64,000 bases of DNA, taken from the NCBI GenBank assembly GCA_964463485.1, contig CAYXDO010000026.1, positions 24,518 through 88,517 on the forward strand. The letters are read 5' to 3'. The first letter of the stretch is position 1. The number at the start of each line of letters is the position of its first letter. Positions 34,801 through 42,459 of the stretch are shown here, in pieces. The translations under genes and the position numbers were made by a program. A model generated the notes under the pieces. That model did not search any database, was not told where the DNA came from, and saw nothing but the letters and a program-made list of their open reading frames with translations. The DNA comes from CAYXDO01 sp964463485. Lineage in GTDB: Bacteria; Myxococcota; Kuafuiibacteriia; Kuafuiibacteriales; Kuafuiibacteriaceae.

Positions 34801-35264
34801 AAAATCCCAGCGAAGATCCCGCTGGGCAGCTCGGCGTCAGCTACGCCCCCATGCGCGAGGTGCTCGACGAGCTCGCAGCCAGAAAAGACGACCTTGGAAA
34901 GCAAACCTATCGCTGGCTGGTCGAGACGTCCGCTTCCCACGCTCTCAAGACCTCGCGAACCGAGTTCATCGCACACGTGTTGGCCCAAAAGCTCGACCTC
35001 TCGGACCTCGCGCTCGACCTCGACAAGGCCCTCGCCCTCGTAAAACAAATCGCCGAGTCGCAGTATTACTACGGAACCCAGTCCATCTCCGAAGGAACGA
35101 AGTGGCTGCTCTTCCGAGGCGCCAAGTCGCCAGACGATGCCCTGATGGAGAAGATCATCGCCTCCATCGACAAATGGAAATTCCAACCGAACCAAAAGAA
35201 AGGCTTCATCGACGCACTCTCCGAGCTCGCGCCGGACTGGAAAGCCAAGCTCCAGACTGCGTAG
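31833..35264 (+). CDS. Large protein with possible ADP-ribosyltransferase-like segment
   Basis: 1143 aa, no signal peptide. Residues 1-60 are Lys/Ala/Pro-rich. Around 320-480 there is a pattern reminiscent of ART folds: LYSTVTSPEHVLSILRNG, then STGGAVGVFTRLV, then TTNELIFTAGNRPENIERV, which mirrors the (H/R)-(S/Y)-E order with the Glu in TTNELIF. The remaining ~650 residues are Lys/Leu/Ala-rich helices that look like HEAT/TPR-type repeats. No family name can be given. ATG 31833 is chosen; an open frame continues upstream to 31644 but is compositionally unlike the protein. Confidence 0.7.
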   Translation: MVIKSILPKLNPLAGAAAKSKAKAKPIKAKVAKATSAPADALESTNKSAAVASITPTQAPSAPSIPGVSETFPVQALESLDAKGLSGQTFMLDGGSLRGLKLRTRRIIDGDKPGFEILFKLTSSKIPGLLEKLDKAGASTTDLSFRGLELGEDGVAKLNAAKGVISTSSTHAPPDLDNTATKWVRRLEDQKGGVIEVVNDKAALAVRGLVRIQLSGDDKTCNKQLDGLIKSLGLQSIFAPPTTHSKQVHALMHVLWQVDSKQADKLAKGDLDKVKPADLVKTLEKLGYSKERISGLRYEDTFEGHFSVVDPQQAEELAKAGARYLYSTVTSPEHVLSILRNGQKSSLQRYEDGMIVNGMSTIADFSTGGAVGVFTRLVTQDAIYNGQGWTGRTYKLLQSYKQLGRTDWYGWNGDYFGRRWDLDSKVNFGRGLVESIDDGKTYKTTNELIFTAGNRPENIERVIATTESDRQKLIEHLEKQGYQPHNGLSLSEFVVLSPKFLPYGPSPYDVTDPKKFASEALAAAKTGSSAQLRWFLIEGPADAGAKAELEKKCLLDPKLRQYALDAAKISGRFAMAPEELGKLIKQLKSKKTKEGPKILEALVKSAAEALFRSGAKEAAALLASKPSKASYPGPYELSDDVWVRIYESLAKLEGGTTNPCFELAMKTRAEKLLKDGNAGFRKFLQSTPLVNPADPAAWLAAEAKKVAGGGESLELALFVAQTQPDSMGQVRKQLLAADGHKTVEILRSTLVEQKDLGMSGQELNTLLDSLPADSASKKVLFDEFPDALLRTGDADLLAKLEAHHGTKSPQLAINDSTRWTQLAEALVAKKGALPAGFLSNVLGRGAYWLQHSAEFMKRLGELDHLFDLSDPTAYLAEATQNWKAGSPAPLKLMWLLLGPEETRPFRAQAAVATLRSNDYYVRNALHYAKTYSGKDALPLDAAELNSVMKQLTDDPKDANAKTTFLSTAGRQILTKGDATSFGLLKAHFEKNPSEDPAGQLGVSYAPMREVLDELAARKDDLGKQTYRWLVETSASHALKTSRTEFIAHVLAQKLDLSDLALDLDKALALVKQIAESQYYYGTQSISEGTKWLLFRGAKSPDDALMEKIIASIDKWKFQPNQKKGFIDALSELAPDWKAKLQTA

Positions 35265-35720
35265 CGCAACCCGCCGTGTCGCGGCTTGTCGCGGCTAACT
35301 GAGAGTCATGGGTGATCACTTCAGAGGCAGGATCAGGATCAGGATCGGGCACGGGCACGGGCACGGGCACGGGCACGAAGTCCTCGCAGAGCCGCGCCGA
35401 ATTTCGATGCCACTGGCTGGCGCGCGGACCGTCGTTGATCTCCTGGACAGCCGCCGAGGTCCCGAATATGCCGTGCCCGTGCCCGATCCTGAGGCAGGAT
35501 GAGGATTAGGCAGGACTAACTGTGGGATTATTTTCAAATTCATCCCGACTCGGACCCTCGCAGGGCCGCAGGCCGTCTCGAAACCAGCCCAGGCGCAGCC
35601 CTGGGTTGGTGGAGACGGCATCCATTGAGCCCAAAGGGGGGTCCAATGTCATGATCCGAGCAATCCCATGGTCGTTCTGACCGTGGACAAATCGGGATCG
35701 GTCCGCCAAAGCTACCCGGG
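35265..35720. other. 456-bp non-coding spacer with repeats
   Basis: Holds inverted copy B of the dispersed repeat and a shorter GTGCCC/aggcaggat fragment at about 35470-35512. The rest shows no convincing gene. Short frames here only translate the hexamer repeat. Confidence 0.7.
35325..35422 (-). repeat. Dispersed ~97-bp repeat, copy B (inverted relative to copy A)
   Basis: On the minus strand it reads gccagccagtggcatcgaaa, the cgcggctctgcgaggac core, a (GTGCCC)n run and gatcctgatcctgcct, matching 26687-26783 apart from scattered changes. Confidence 0.8.
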
Positions 35721-36734
35721 ATGCGCTTGCCAATCGTCTTGGGCCTGCTGGCCGCCAGCTCGGCGTGTGAGCAGTCGCGGAGTCGATCCTCGTCTTCGAC
35801 GGTCAGGTCTCCTTCGTGCTCACTCGTCGTGTGCCCGAGTGACTGCGCCTGCGATCAGACGACCGCCTGCGACGCCACCTGCGAGGCGTGCGACCCCGAG
35901 TGTGGGCTATGTCGATCCGCCGAAGCTCAGTGCCGAGCGCCCGCGGACGCAGGTCCGACGGACTCCAGCTCGTTCGATTTCGGGATTCCGGGACTCGTCG
36001 ACGTGGGGATCGGAGTCGACCTTGGGTTGTCTCTGCCAGACTCCGGTCTACCGTCGGACTCCGGTCCAGCACAGGACGCAGGCCCCTGCGCGTACCCCGC
36101 GGCGCAACCCTCCGGCGCACCCTGCTGCACCTCCTTGGGCGTGGATGCGTGTACACTCAACCTGTTTTGCGCGGCGTTCGACGGCCGAACCCAGACCATT
36201 TGTTATCGCGACGGCTCGAGACGACCAGGCGAGACCTGCACCGAGCCAACTCAGTGCTCGACTGGCATTTGTTCGGACGGGCTCTGCCGGTCGCCCGCGG
36301 GCGCTTCCTGCACGAACGCGAATGAGTGCCAGAGCGGCGGTTGCTCGGCGAACGGCCGTTGCCAGGGGCGATTGAACGAAGCGTGCGGGGAGTCTCCCGA
36401 CGACTGCGTCACGCCGCTCATTTGCAGCTCGGCGAGCAGAACCTGTGTCGAGGCGCTCCCGGCCGAGTGTTCGGTGCTCACAAGTCAGCCGTGCGCGCCG
36501 AGCGACAGATGCTCGGCGATCGATGGGACCACGATCTGCGAGCCCGCGGGATCCGGCGGCCTCGGAGCGACCTGTGTGACTCATTCGGAGTGCCTGCGCG
36601 GGTTCGTGTGTGTCCCGATCTCCGGAGTGGGTTGCGTCCGAGTCTGCGACCCCAACGTCACGGACTCGTGCGGCGCGGGCGTCCAGTGTCTGACGATCCC
36701 GAGCTTCACCGAATTCGGAATCTGCGGAGGCTGA
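35721..36734 (+). CDS. Cys-rich lipoprotein
   Basis: 337 aa. The signal peptide ends LLAASSAC, a lipobox. A Cys-rich N-terminal part is followed by an Asp/Ser/Pro linker (~75-120) and a C-terminal domain with regularly spaced Cys of the form C-x4-C-x5-C (CTEPTQCSTGICSDGLC, CTNANECQSGGC, CVTHSECLRGFVC), a pattern common in myxobacterial surface lipoproteins. Probably disulphide-bonded and extracellular. Function unknown; convergent with the RCC1 gene. Confidence 0.85.
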   Translation: MRLPIVLGLLAASSACEQSRSRSSSSTVRSPSCSLVVCPSDCACDQTTACDATCEACDPECGLCRSAEAQCRAPADAGPTDSSSFDFGIPGLVDVGIGVDLGLSLPDSGLPSDSGPAQDAGPCAYPAAQPSGAPCCTSLGVDACTLNLFCAAFDGRTQTICYRDGSRRPGETCTEPTQCSTGICSDGLCRSPAGASCTNANECQSGGCSANGRCQGRLNEACGESPDDCVTPLICSSASRTCVEALPAECSVLTSQPCAPSDRCSAIDGTTICEPAGSGGLGATCVTHSECLRGFVCVPISGVGCVRVCDPNVTDSCGAGVQCLTIPSFTEFGICGG

Positions 36735-36739
36735 CCTCG

Positions 36740-39160
36740 CTACTCGTCGGGAAGCTCGACGAGCACGAGCTCGCCGCGAAATCCCGTCGGGGCTCTGCCG
36801 AGCTGACCAAAGTCATTGGACCCCCGGCAGAGCACCTTCGCGTCCTTCAGCCCACAAATATGGGAACCGCCGAGCTGCACCTGTTTCGTCCGGGCAAGGT
36901 CGGCGATCCGTTCAGTTTCTCGGACGCCGAAGGAGAGTACGGTTCCGTCGACCTTCACGACGACCGTGGCCGTGGGGCCCGCAGTCACCTCGGCCGCCGG
37001 CTGAGTATCGGGGAGCTCGACGGGTTCGACCTTCGCGGACATGTCCGGGTAGGCAAAGGCTCCGCGACCCCCAAAACACAGCACGCGCTGGTCCCGAGTG
37101 AGTCCGCAGGTATGATTCGAGCCGACCGCGAGACCGGCCAACTCGGGAAGCGATGGAACGAGCGCGGGCCTGGATACTCCCGCGCGATTGTCGCCACGAG
37201 CCGGCGTTGCCTCCCCCCAGCAGTACAAAGCCCCGCTTCGGGCGAGCGCGCAAACGTGCGCGCCGCCGATCCCGACGTCGACGATCGGTTCGGGGAGCCT
37301 GACCACCACGGGCCCGTCGTGAGGCTGGTCGTCGCCCTCGCCCAACTCACCGTGGTCGTTCGGTCCCCAACAAATCAACTGGCCATCGGCGAGGACCGCG
37401 CAACTCGTTTGGTGCGTCCGCCTCAGCGCCACCGCGCGGCGAGCCTGCGGAATCTCGAAAGGACCTCCGGATGGGTGCGACCTCGACCCGAGCTGTCCGG
37501 ATTCGTTCTGGCCCAAGCACTGGACCGCCGTCGCGGTGCGGGTCTGAGCACACGCATGAGTGTCTCCGATGAACGCCGCGGTGACATCGGCTTCGATCGG
37601 CGGGGTCACCGGGTCCGAGTACACGCCCACGCCAAGCACGGCGCTTCGACCCACGCACCGAATTCGGCCCGCCACTTGGCCGCACGTCGCCTCCGGAGCC
37701 ACCCAGAGCCGGTCCGCACCCCGGAGCGCTTCGACCTCGCCGACGCCCTCTGGTGAAACGTCAGCAAGATATCCAAGCTGACCCGCCGCGCTCGCGCCGA
37801 CGCAATGGACCGAGCCATGCTGGTCGAGCACACAGGCATGATCGTGCCCGGCGGCGATCTCGGCCACCTCGAGGTCTCCGAGGAGACTCTCGGGATGGTC
37901 GACAGCCGCAAAATATCCGCGACACGTCGTCGCGCGGCCGAGCCCGCCGCAAATGGACCGAGGCCCTACCCACAACCCGGGTCGGGGTATGTCCACGCGG
38001 CGAGGTTCGAGGGTCGGAGCCCTGGAATCGTCGAGCTGCCCGTAGGTATTGGAACCGAAGCAGAAGGTCGCGTCGGTCGATCTCGCGCACGTGGAGTCGC
38101 CCCCTGCGGCGATCAGCTCGACGCCCTCGAGACCGACGGCGCGACTCGGGGGTTGGCCGTCCGGCGCCACAATCCCATTCCCGAGCTGGCCTCGATGCCC
38201 GAGGCCCCAGCATAGGACCGTTCCGCTGACGAGCAAGGCGCAGCTATGGTGCTCGCCCAGCGCGATCTGAGTTGCAGGCTCCGGAAGGTCGACCTCTACA
38301 GGTACTTCGAGGCGCTTCCTGCCCACGCTGGGAACTCCGTCTACCTGCCCGTCGTCTTGGAGCCCCCAGCAGAAGACGGCCCCGTTCGAGCTCACCGCGC
38401 ATGCATGATTTCGGCCGGCGGAGAGTGCGACTACGTCCCGGATCCCGTCTTTTCGAACCGGAGTGCGTTTCGTCGCGCTCGCGAGCTCGCTCCCCCAGCA
38501 CCAGACCAACCCATTCCGTAGCCCGGCGCACACGCCTGTGCTCGAGGCGGCGAGCGAAACGGCGTCGTCCAATTCGGCCACCGTCCGAAGCGCCTCGCGG
38601 TAGCTCGGAGGCAGACCGATCTGTCCGTCGAGGTTGCGCCCAAAGCACTGGACCCGGCCGGACGCGCGCAACACGCAACTCATCTGAAGCCCCACGGCGA
38701 CTCGCACCGCGGGTGCGCCCGGCTCGTGTTCGCGCGGCTTCATCGGAAGGGACAGCCGCTCGAGCGGAAACGGAGACCCATCCACCGCCGACCAAGCCGA
38801 ATCCAAAACGTCGGTCACGAGCGCACGCTCCGGCGTCGGAACGGGCCTTCCCTCGTCGGCGCCCGCAAGGCCGAGCACTGACCGACCTGGCAAAAGGCCG
38901 AGCTGTTCGACGGCGAATGGGTACAGGAGCGCCTCGACTACGGAGTCTTCGGCGACGTCGAACTGCAGCGAGCTCAGGTCGTCCACATCGATGACGTGGG
39001 CTAGGGCTCCGCCGTCCGTCTCCATCAAGAACACCGCGGAACGATGCCACGGCTCGAGCGGCGGGAGCTCGCGCCTGAACGAGCCCGGACCACACGCTGC
39101 GCCCGTGAGCGCCAGAAGGCACAACAGCCTTGGCCCGCTCGAGAGGGTTCGAGAAGTCAT
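36740..39160 (-). CDS. RCC1-repeat (beta-propeller) lipoprotein
   Basis: 806 aa from the in-frame ATG at 39160, giving a signal that ends LLALTGAAC. Many ~50-residue RCC1-type repeats are visible, each with a CA/CG plus L...G.V.CWG core, for example CALLVSGTVLCWGLGHRGQLGN and CAVSSNGAVFCWGLQDDG. Together they could build one or two seven-bladed propellers. Such proteins are common on myxobacterial surfaces and probably bind partners; the ligand is unknown. A GTG at 39223 is an alternative start but would bury the signal peptide. Confidence 0.87.
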   Translation of the reverse strand: MTSRTLSSGPRLLCLLALTGAACGPGSFRRELPPLEPWHRSAVFLMETDGGALAHVIDVDDLSSLQFDVAEDSVVEALLYPFAVEQLGLLPGRSVLGLAGADEGRPVPTPERALVTDVLDSAWSAVDGSPFPLERLSLPMKPREHEPGAPAVRVAVGLQMSCVLRASGRVQCFGRNLDGQIGLPPSYREALRTVAELDDAVSLAASSTGVCAGLRNGLVWCWGSELASATKRTPVRKDGIRDVVALSAGRNHACAVSSNGAVFCWGLQDDGQVDGVPSVGRKRLEVPVEVDLPEPATQIALGEHHSCALLVSGTVLCWGLGHRGQLGNGIVAPDGQPPSRAVGLEGVELIAAGGDSTCARSTDATFCFGSNTYGQLDDSRAPTLEPRRVDIPRPGLWVGPRSICGGLGRATTCRGYFAAVDHPESLLGDLEVAEIAAGHDHACVLDQHGSVHCVGASAAGQLGYLADVSPEGVGEVEALRGADRLWVAPEATCGQVAGRIRCVGRSAVLGVGVYSDPVTPPIEADVTAAFIGDTHACAQTRTATAVQCLGQNESGQLGSRSHPSGGPFEIPQARRAVALRRTHQTSCAVLADGQLICWGPNDHGELGEGDDQPHDGPVVVRLPEPIVDVGIGGAHVCALARSGALYCWGEATPARGDNRAGVSRPALVPSLPELAGLAVGSNHTCGLTRDQRVLCFGGRGAFAYPDMSAKVEPVELPDTQPAAEVTAGPTATVVVKVDGTVLSFGVRETERIADLARTKQVQLGGSHICGLKDAKVLCRGSNDFGQLGRAPTGFRGELVLVELPDE

Positions 39161-39234
39161 CGAGGCACAGACACGGAAGACGCCCGACGACCGTCCATGG
39201 AAGCTCGCCCAAGCGCTCCGCACGACGGCGACTT

Positions 39235-40038
39235 TCAGATCCCAATCCGCTCGGCGGCGCGGGCCGCGTACTCATCGAGGCAGCCCTTACGCAGCTCGGC
39301 TCTGACTTCCTCGAGGATCTCTCCGAGCCGATTCTTGCCCTTGCCTCCGAGCTCGTGCCCATTGCCCCAGTATGAATCGTGAGGCGCATTCTCGACGAGC
39401 TTGGACTCACTCGTCCCTAGGAGCTGCGAGGCCAGGTCGGCGTGTTGACCGATCTTGGTAGCCACGGCGAGCCGCATGACGTCGTCCTTGATTTGCTCCC
39501 AGTCTCCCCGGAGCGGGTGTTTCCTGTCTCGCCCAAGCTCGGCCGCTTCCTTCGCGGAGCGCGTAGCGAGGATCGTCTCGGCAAACTCGGGGTCGCGGGT
39601 CCAGAATTTCATTGCCTGGAAGAAGTGCTCCGAGGTCGCCGCGTGAAACTCACGCCCGCTGGACGCCTGCACCGTGAAGGGGTGCTTCGAGAAATTCGAG
39701 AAGCCTCCGAAGTCCTCACCCTCACGATAGAAGAGAACGACGTTTCTCTCCGGCAGGGCTTGACCCGTCATGACCGCGAGCTTGAATGCCTCTCCGCCTC
39801 GAGTCGCTCTTCGGAGGGTCGTGGGCGCCGCGAGCTCGACCAGCCGCTTGGCCTCCTTCACCCACGCCGGATCGGCGTCCGTTCGATGGTCGACGAGTGA
39901 GAGCACGGCGTCTGGCCCCTCGCGGACCGCGAGCTCGGCATAGTGCCCATTCACACCGAGCTTCTCGAGGGCCAGCGCGAGCGCCCGCGCAGGCTCTCCG
40001 TCGACCCAAGGCTCCGAACCCTGCGGCTTCAGCTTCAT
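39235..40038 (-). CDS. NADAR-family protein with N-terminal extension
   Basis: 267 aa; AAAGGGGG precedes the ATG. The NADAR domain spans ~105-255: GGFSNFSKHPFTV, ATSEHFFQAMKFW, LGRDRKHPLRGDW, then HDSYWGNG and LGEILEEVR. NADAR proteins bind or hydrolyse N-glycosidic/ADP-ribose-type compounds, and some reverse guanine ADP-ribosylation as antitoxins to DarT. The first ~100 residues are helical and unfamiliar. No DarT is next to it. Confidence 0.88.
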   Translation of the reverse strand: MKLKPQGSEPWVDGEPARALALALEKLGVNGHYAELAVREGPDAVLSLVDHRTDADPAWVKEAKRLVELAAPTTLRRATRGGEAFKLAVMTGQALPERNVVLFYREGEDFGGFSNFSKHPFTVQASSGREFHAATSEHFFQAMKFWTRDPEFAETILATRSAKEAAELGRDRKHPLRGDWEQIKDDVMRLAVATKIGQHADLASQLLGTSESKLVENAPHDSYWGNGHELGGKGKNRLGEILEEVRAELRKGCLDEYAARAAERIGI

Positions 40039-40112
40039 GCCCCCTTTCTACCGCACCCGCGCCGCCCGGCCCACGAGAAGTTTCTGAGCGTGGACGGGAC
40101 CAGAAAGACGAC

Positions 40113-40142
40113 TTGACGGAAGCGCTTGTACGTTGCTAGCGG
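40113..40142 (+). promoter_or_regulatory. Possible promoter of the GIN-domain lipoprotein gene
   Basis: TTGACG (40113-40118), 18-nt spacer, TAGCGG (40137-40142). The ATG follows after 8 nt, so transcripts would have almost no leader. Confidence 0.4.
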
Positions 40143-40150
40143 CGATCGCC

Positions 40151-40840
40151 ATGCGAGGTCCGACAACTCTGATGGCAACGCTCCTGATCGGCTGTCACGC
40201 AGGCGTCTCAGGCAACGGCAACGTGATCACTCAGGCGATCGAAGTGGGTGCGTTCAAGAATATCGCGATCGGATCCGGAATTCACGGACACGTGCGACCA
40301 GGCCCACGTGCGATAACTCTCGAAACGGACGAGAACCTCATGCAGTACGTTCGAGTGGCCGTCGAAGGCGACACACTCAAAGCGACGCTCGAGCCCGGAG
40401 TGCTGCTCGTAAATCAACACGCCTTGAAGCTGCACGTCTCCAACGACGCGATCGAATCCGTCGAGGCCTCCGGCGGAGCGGAGGTGGATGCGGAGACGAC
40501 TCAGCCCGCGGCGCTGACTCTCGGCGCCTCCGGCGGCAGCCGCCTCCTGGTGAGCAACGTCTTGGTCTCGGACCTTCGGTTGAGCGTGACCGGCGGAAGT
40601 CGGGTGAAACTGGTCGGAACCGCGACGACCGGAGACCTCACGGTCTCCGGGGGCTCGAACGCCGACCTCGAATTGCTCGACCTGTTGGTAGGCGGATTCA
40701 GCGTGTCGGGCGGCAGTAAAGTGACTTCGAAAGTCCGCGGCTCGGTCTCCGGCGCCGCGTCTGGCGGGGCTCGAGTGAAGCTCCTCGGCTCACCCAAGGG
40801 CGAGATCAAAGTCTCCGGAGGGTCGGCCGTCGATCGGTAG
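40151..40840 (+). CDS. GIN-domain (DUF2807) lipoprotein
   Basis: 229 aa from ATG 40151; signal LMATLLIGC. The body is the repetitive beta-helix pattern of the putative autotransporter-adhesin head GIN domain: VSGNGNVITQAIEVGAFKNI, then repeated SGGS/GGSR turns (SGGAEVDAE, SGGSRLLV, TGGSRVKLVG, SGGSNADLE, SGGSKVTS, SGGARVKL). Cell-surface or periplasmic; function unknown. A TTG at 40133 is a less likely start. Confidence 0.87.
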   Translation: MRGPTTLMATLLIGCHAGVSGNGNVITQAIEVGAFKNIAIGSGIHGHVRPGPRAITLETDENLMQYVRVAVEGDTLKATLEPGVLLVNQHALKLHVSNDAIESVEASGGAEVDAETTQPAALTLGASGGSRLLVSNVLVSDLRLSVTGGSRVKLVGTATTGDLTVSGGSNADLELLDLLVGGFSVSGGSKVTSKVRGSVSGAASGGARVKLLGSPKGEIKVSGGSAVDR

Positions 40841-41175
40841 TCTTCCCTCGCCAGGGTCGAGCTTCAGCGAGCCTGTTCTTTCCGCCCTGTTCAGCGACGA
40901 TGTTCAGCGACGATGTTCAGCGACGATGTTCAGCGACGAAGCAACGGATTTCGAGAGGAAAGCTCCGGAAACCGTGCGAAATCGCGATCGCAGGTCAAGA
41001 GCTCGGACACACCTCCGACGATGCAAAGGGCAGCGATGCGCGCGTCCTGCACCTTCGGCCCTTCACGCGCGCTACTCTGAGAAGGCGGTCGAGCGCCTCG
41101 AAGTAGGCGTCGCTCTCGGAAAGGCACACTACTTTGGGCGAACGAAGCCACTCCCTGACTTGATCCAAGGCACAC
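40841..41175. other. Spacer holding 13-bp repeats and a PIN pseudogene
   Basis: Between the GIN gene and the thiolase stop. It contains four 13-bp tandem units and the remains of a VapC-type toxin gene; no intact gene. Confidence 0.7.
40889..40940. repeat. 13-bp tandem repeat, four copies
   Basis: Four head-to-tail gttcagcgacgat units, the last ending in a instead of t. The array overlaps the 3' end of the PIN remnant. Confidence 0.88.
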
Positions 41176-41190
41176 TCAGACCGCTTCGAG
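40930..41190 (-). pseudogene. Frameshifted, 5'-truncated PIN-domain (VapC) toxin remnant
   Basis: Two minus-strand frames join to give the second half of a PIN toxin. The upstream frame carries QVREWLRSPKVV and YFEALDRLLRVARVKG; about position 41060 the reading shifts by one base to PKVQDARIAALCIVGG, SELLTCDRDFARFPEL and the stop at 40930. VQDARIAAL and TCDRDFARFP match the conserved C-terminal Asp motifs of VapC proteins. The N-terminal half is gone, replaced by the thiolase 3' end, and there is no antitoxin gene. Confidence 0.8.
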
Positions 41191-42459
41191 CACCGCAGCT
41201 GCGCCGAGCCCGCCCGCAGCGCAAATCCCGAGGAGCGCCGTTCCCTTGCCTGCGGCGACCTCGTGGGCCATCGTGGTGACCATTCGGGCACCCGTGGCTC
41301 CAAATGGATGCCCGAGCGCGATGGAGCCGCCGTGGACATTCAGCCGGTCCGGCAGAATCTCACCCACGGCTTCCTCGCGCCCGAGTCGCGCCTTCGCGAA
41401 CGCATCGCTCGCGAGCATCTTGAGAATACTGAGCACTTGCGCCGCAAAGGCCTCGTGCATATCGACGACACCGATGTCCGAGAGCTTCATGCCCGCGCGA
41501 TCGAGCGCCTTGGGCATCGCGAACGCCGGACCAATCAGGAGTTGGTCGGCCGGATCGACGCCTACGTAGGCCCAACTCCTAAAGGCTGCGAGCGGCTTCA
41601 GGCCGAGGGTCCTCGCCTTCGACTCCTCCATCAACAGCACGGCAGCGGCACCGTCCGTGAGGCTGCTGGAGTTGCCGGCGGTGAGAGTTCCGTCCTTTGC
41701 GAAGGCCGGCCGAAGCTTCTCGAGCTTCTCCACGCTGGTGTCACCTCGGACGATTCCGTCGGCGCTCACGGTCTCTCCGTTCGGGAGCTCGACCGGCACG
41801 ACCTCGGACGCGAACCGACCCGATGAGATGGCGAGCGCCGCGCGCAGGTGAGAACGAACCGCGAGCTCGTCCTGGTCTCGTCGGGCGATTCCATTCCGTC
41901 GAGCCATCTCCTCGGCCGCCTCACCCATGACTTGCCCGGTCGATCGCTCCGCGATCTTGGGAGGCCGCGGCACCAAATCCTTCGCCGGATTGAGCTCGGT
42001 CAGGAGCTTGAAATACTCAGCGGGTCCCGCGCCCTTGTCCAAGAACACCGGAGCGGCCTTGTGCACCAAGCTCGCCGGCATCGTGAGCTCGGCGTTGCTC
42101 GTCGAGTCGCTCCCGCCGGCGATCACGACGTCGGACTCACCTCGCTCGATCGCCGCCGCCGCAAGGGTCACTGCCTGAAGCCCTGTCGCGCACGCGCGCG
42201 TCACCGTCATGGCTTCGATGGTTCGCGGCAGACCCAGATCGATGACGATCTCACGACCAACGTTCGGCGCCGTTCCCGGAAGGATCACTCCACCCCAAAT
42301 CATGGAGTCTATGTCTTGCCGGGAAATGGGGTGTCGGCTCAACAGCCCCCTCACCGCGGCCACCCCCAGCGCGATGGTGTCGAGCCTCGTAAACGGCCCG
42401 AACGCTCGCACGAACGGAGTGCGAACACCCCCAACGATCACTGCTCGTCTCGTACTCAT
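41176..42459 (-). CDS. Acetyl-CoA acyltransferase (thiolase)
   Basis: 427 aa from ATG 42459, sharing one base with the fabG stop (TGATG). The acyl-binding Cys is in TRACATGLQA; the catalytic His residues are in HEAFAAQ and GHPFGATGAR; the C-terminal Cys is in GICAAGGLGAA. FadI/FadA-like degradative or reversible type. Last gene of a long operon with MaoC, FabG and FadD, so it cleaves or condenses 3-ketoacyl-CoA; direction not determined by sequence. Confidence 0.92.
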   Translation of the reverse strand: MSTRRAVIVGGVRTPFVRAFGPFTRLDTIALGVAAVRGLLSRHPISRQDIDSMIWGGVILPGTAPNVGREIVIDLGLPRTIEAMTVTRACATGLQAVTLAAAAIERGESDVVIAGGSDSTSNAELTMPASLVHKAAPVFLDKGAGPAEYFKLLTELNPAKDLVPRPPKIAERSTGQVMGEAAEEMARRNGIARRDQDELAVRSHLRAALAISSGRFASEVVPVELPNGETVSADGIVRGDTSVEKLEKLRPAFAKDGTLTAGNSSSLTDGAAAVLLMEESKARTLGLKPLAAFRSWAYVGVDPADQLLIGPAFAMPKALDRAGMKLSDIGVVDMHEAFAAQVLSILKMLASDAFAKARLGREEAVGEILPDRLNVHGGSIALGHPFGATGARMVTTMAHEVAAGKGTALLGICAAGGLGAAAVLEAV

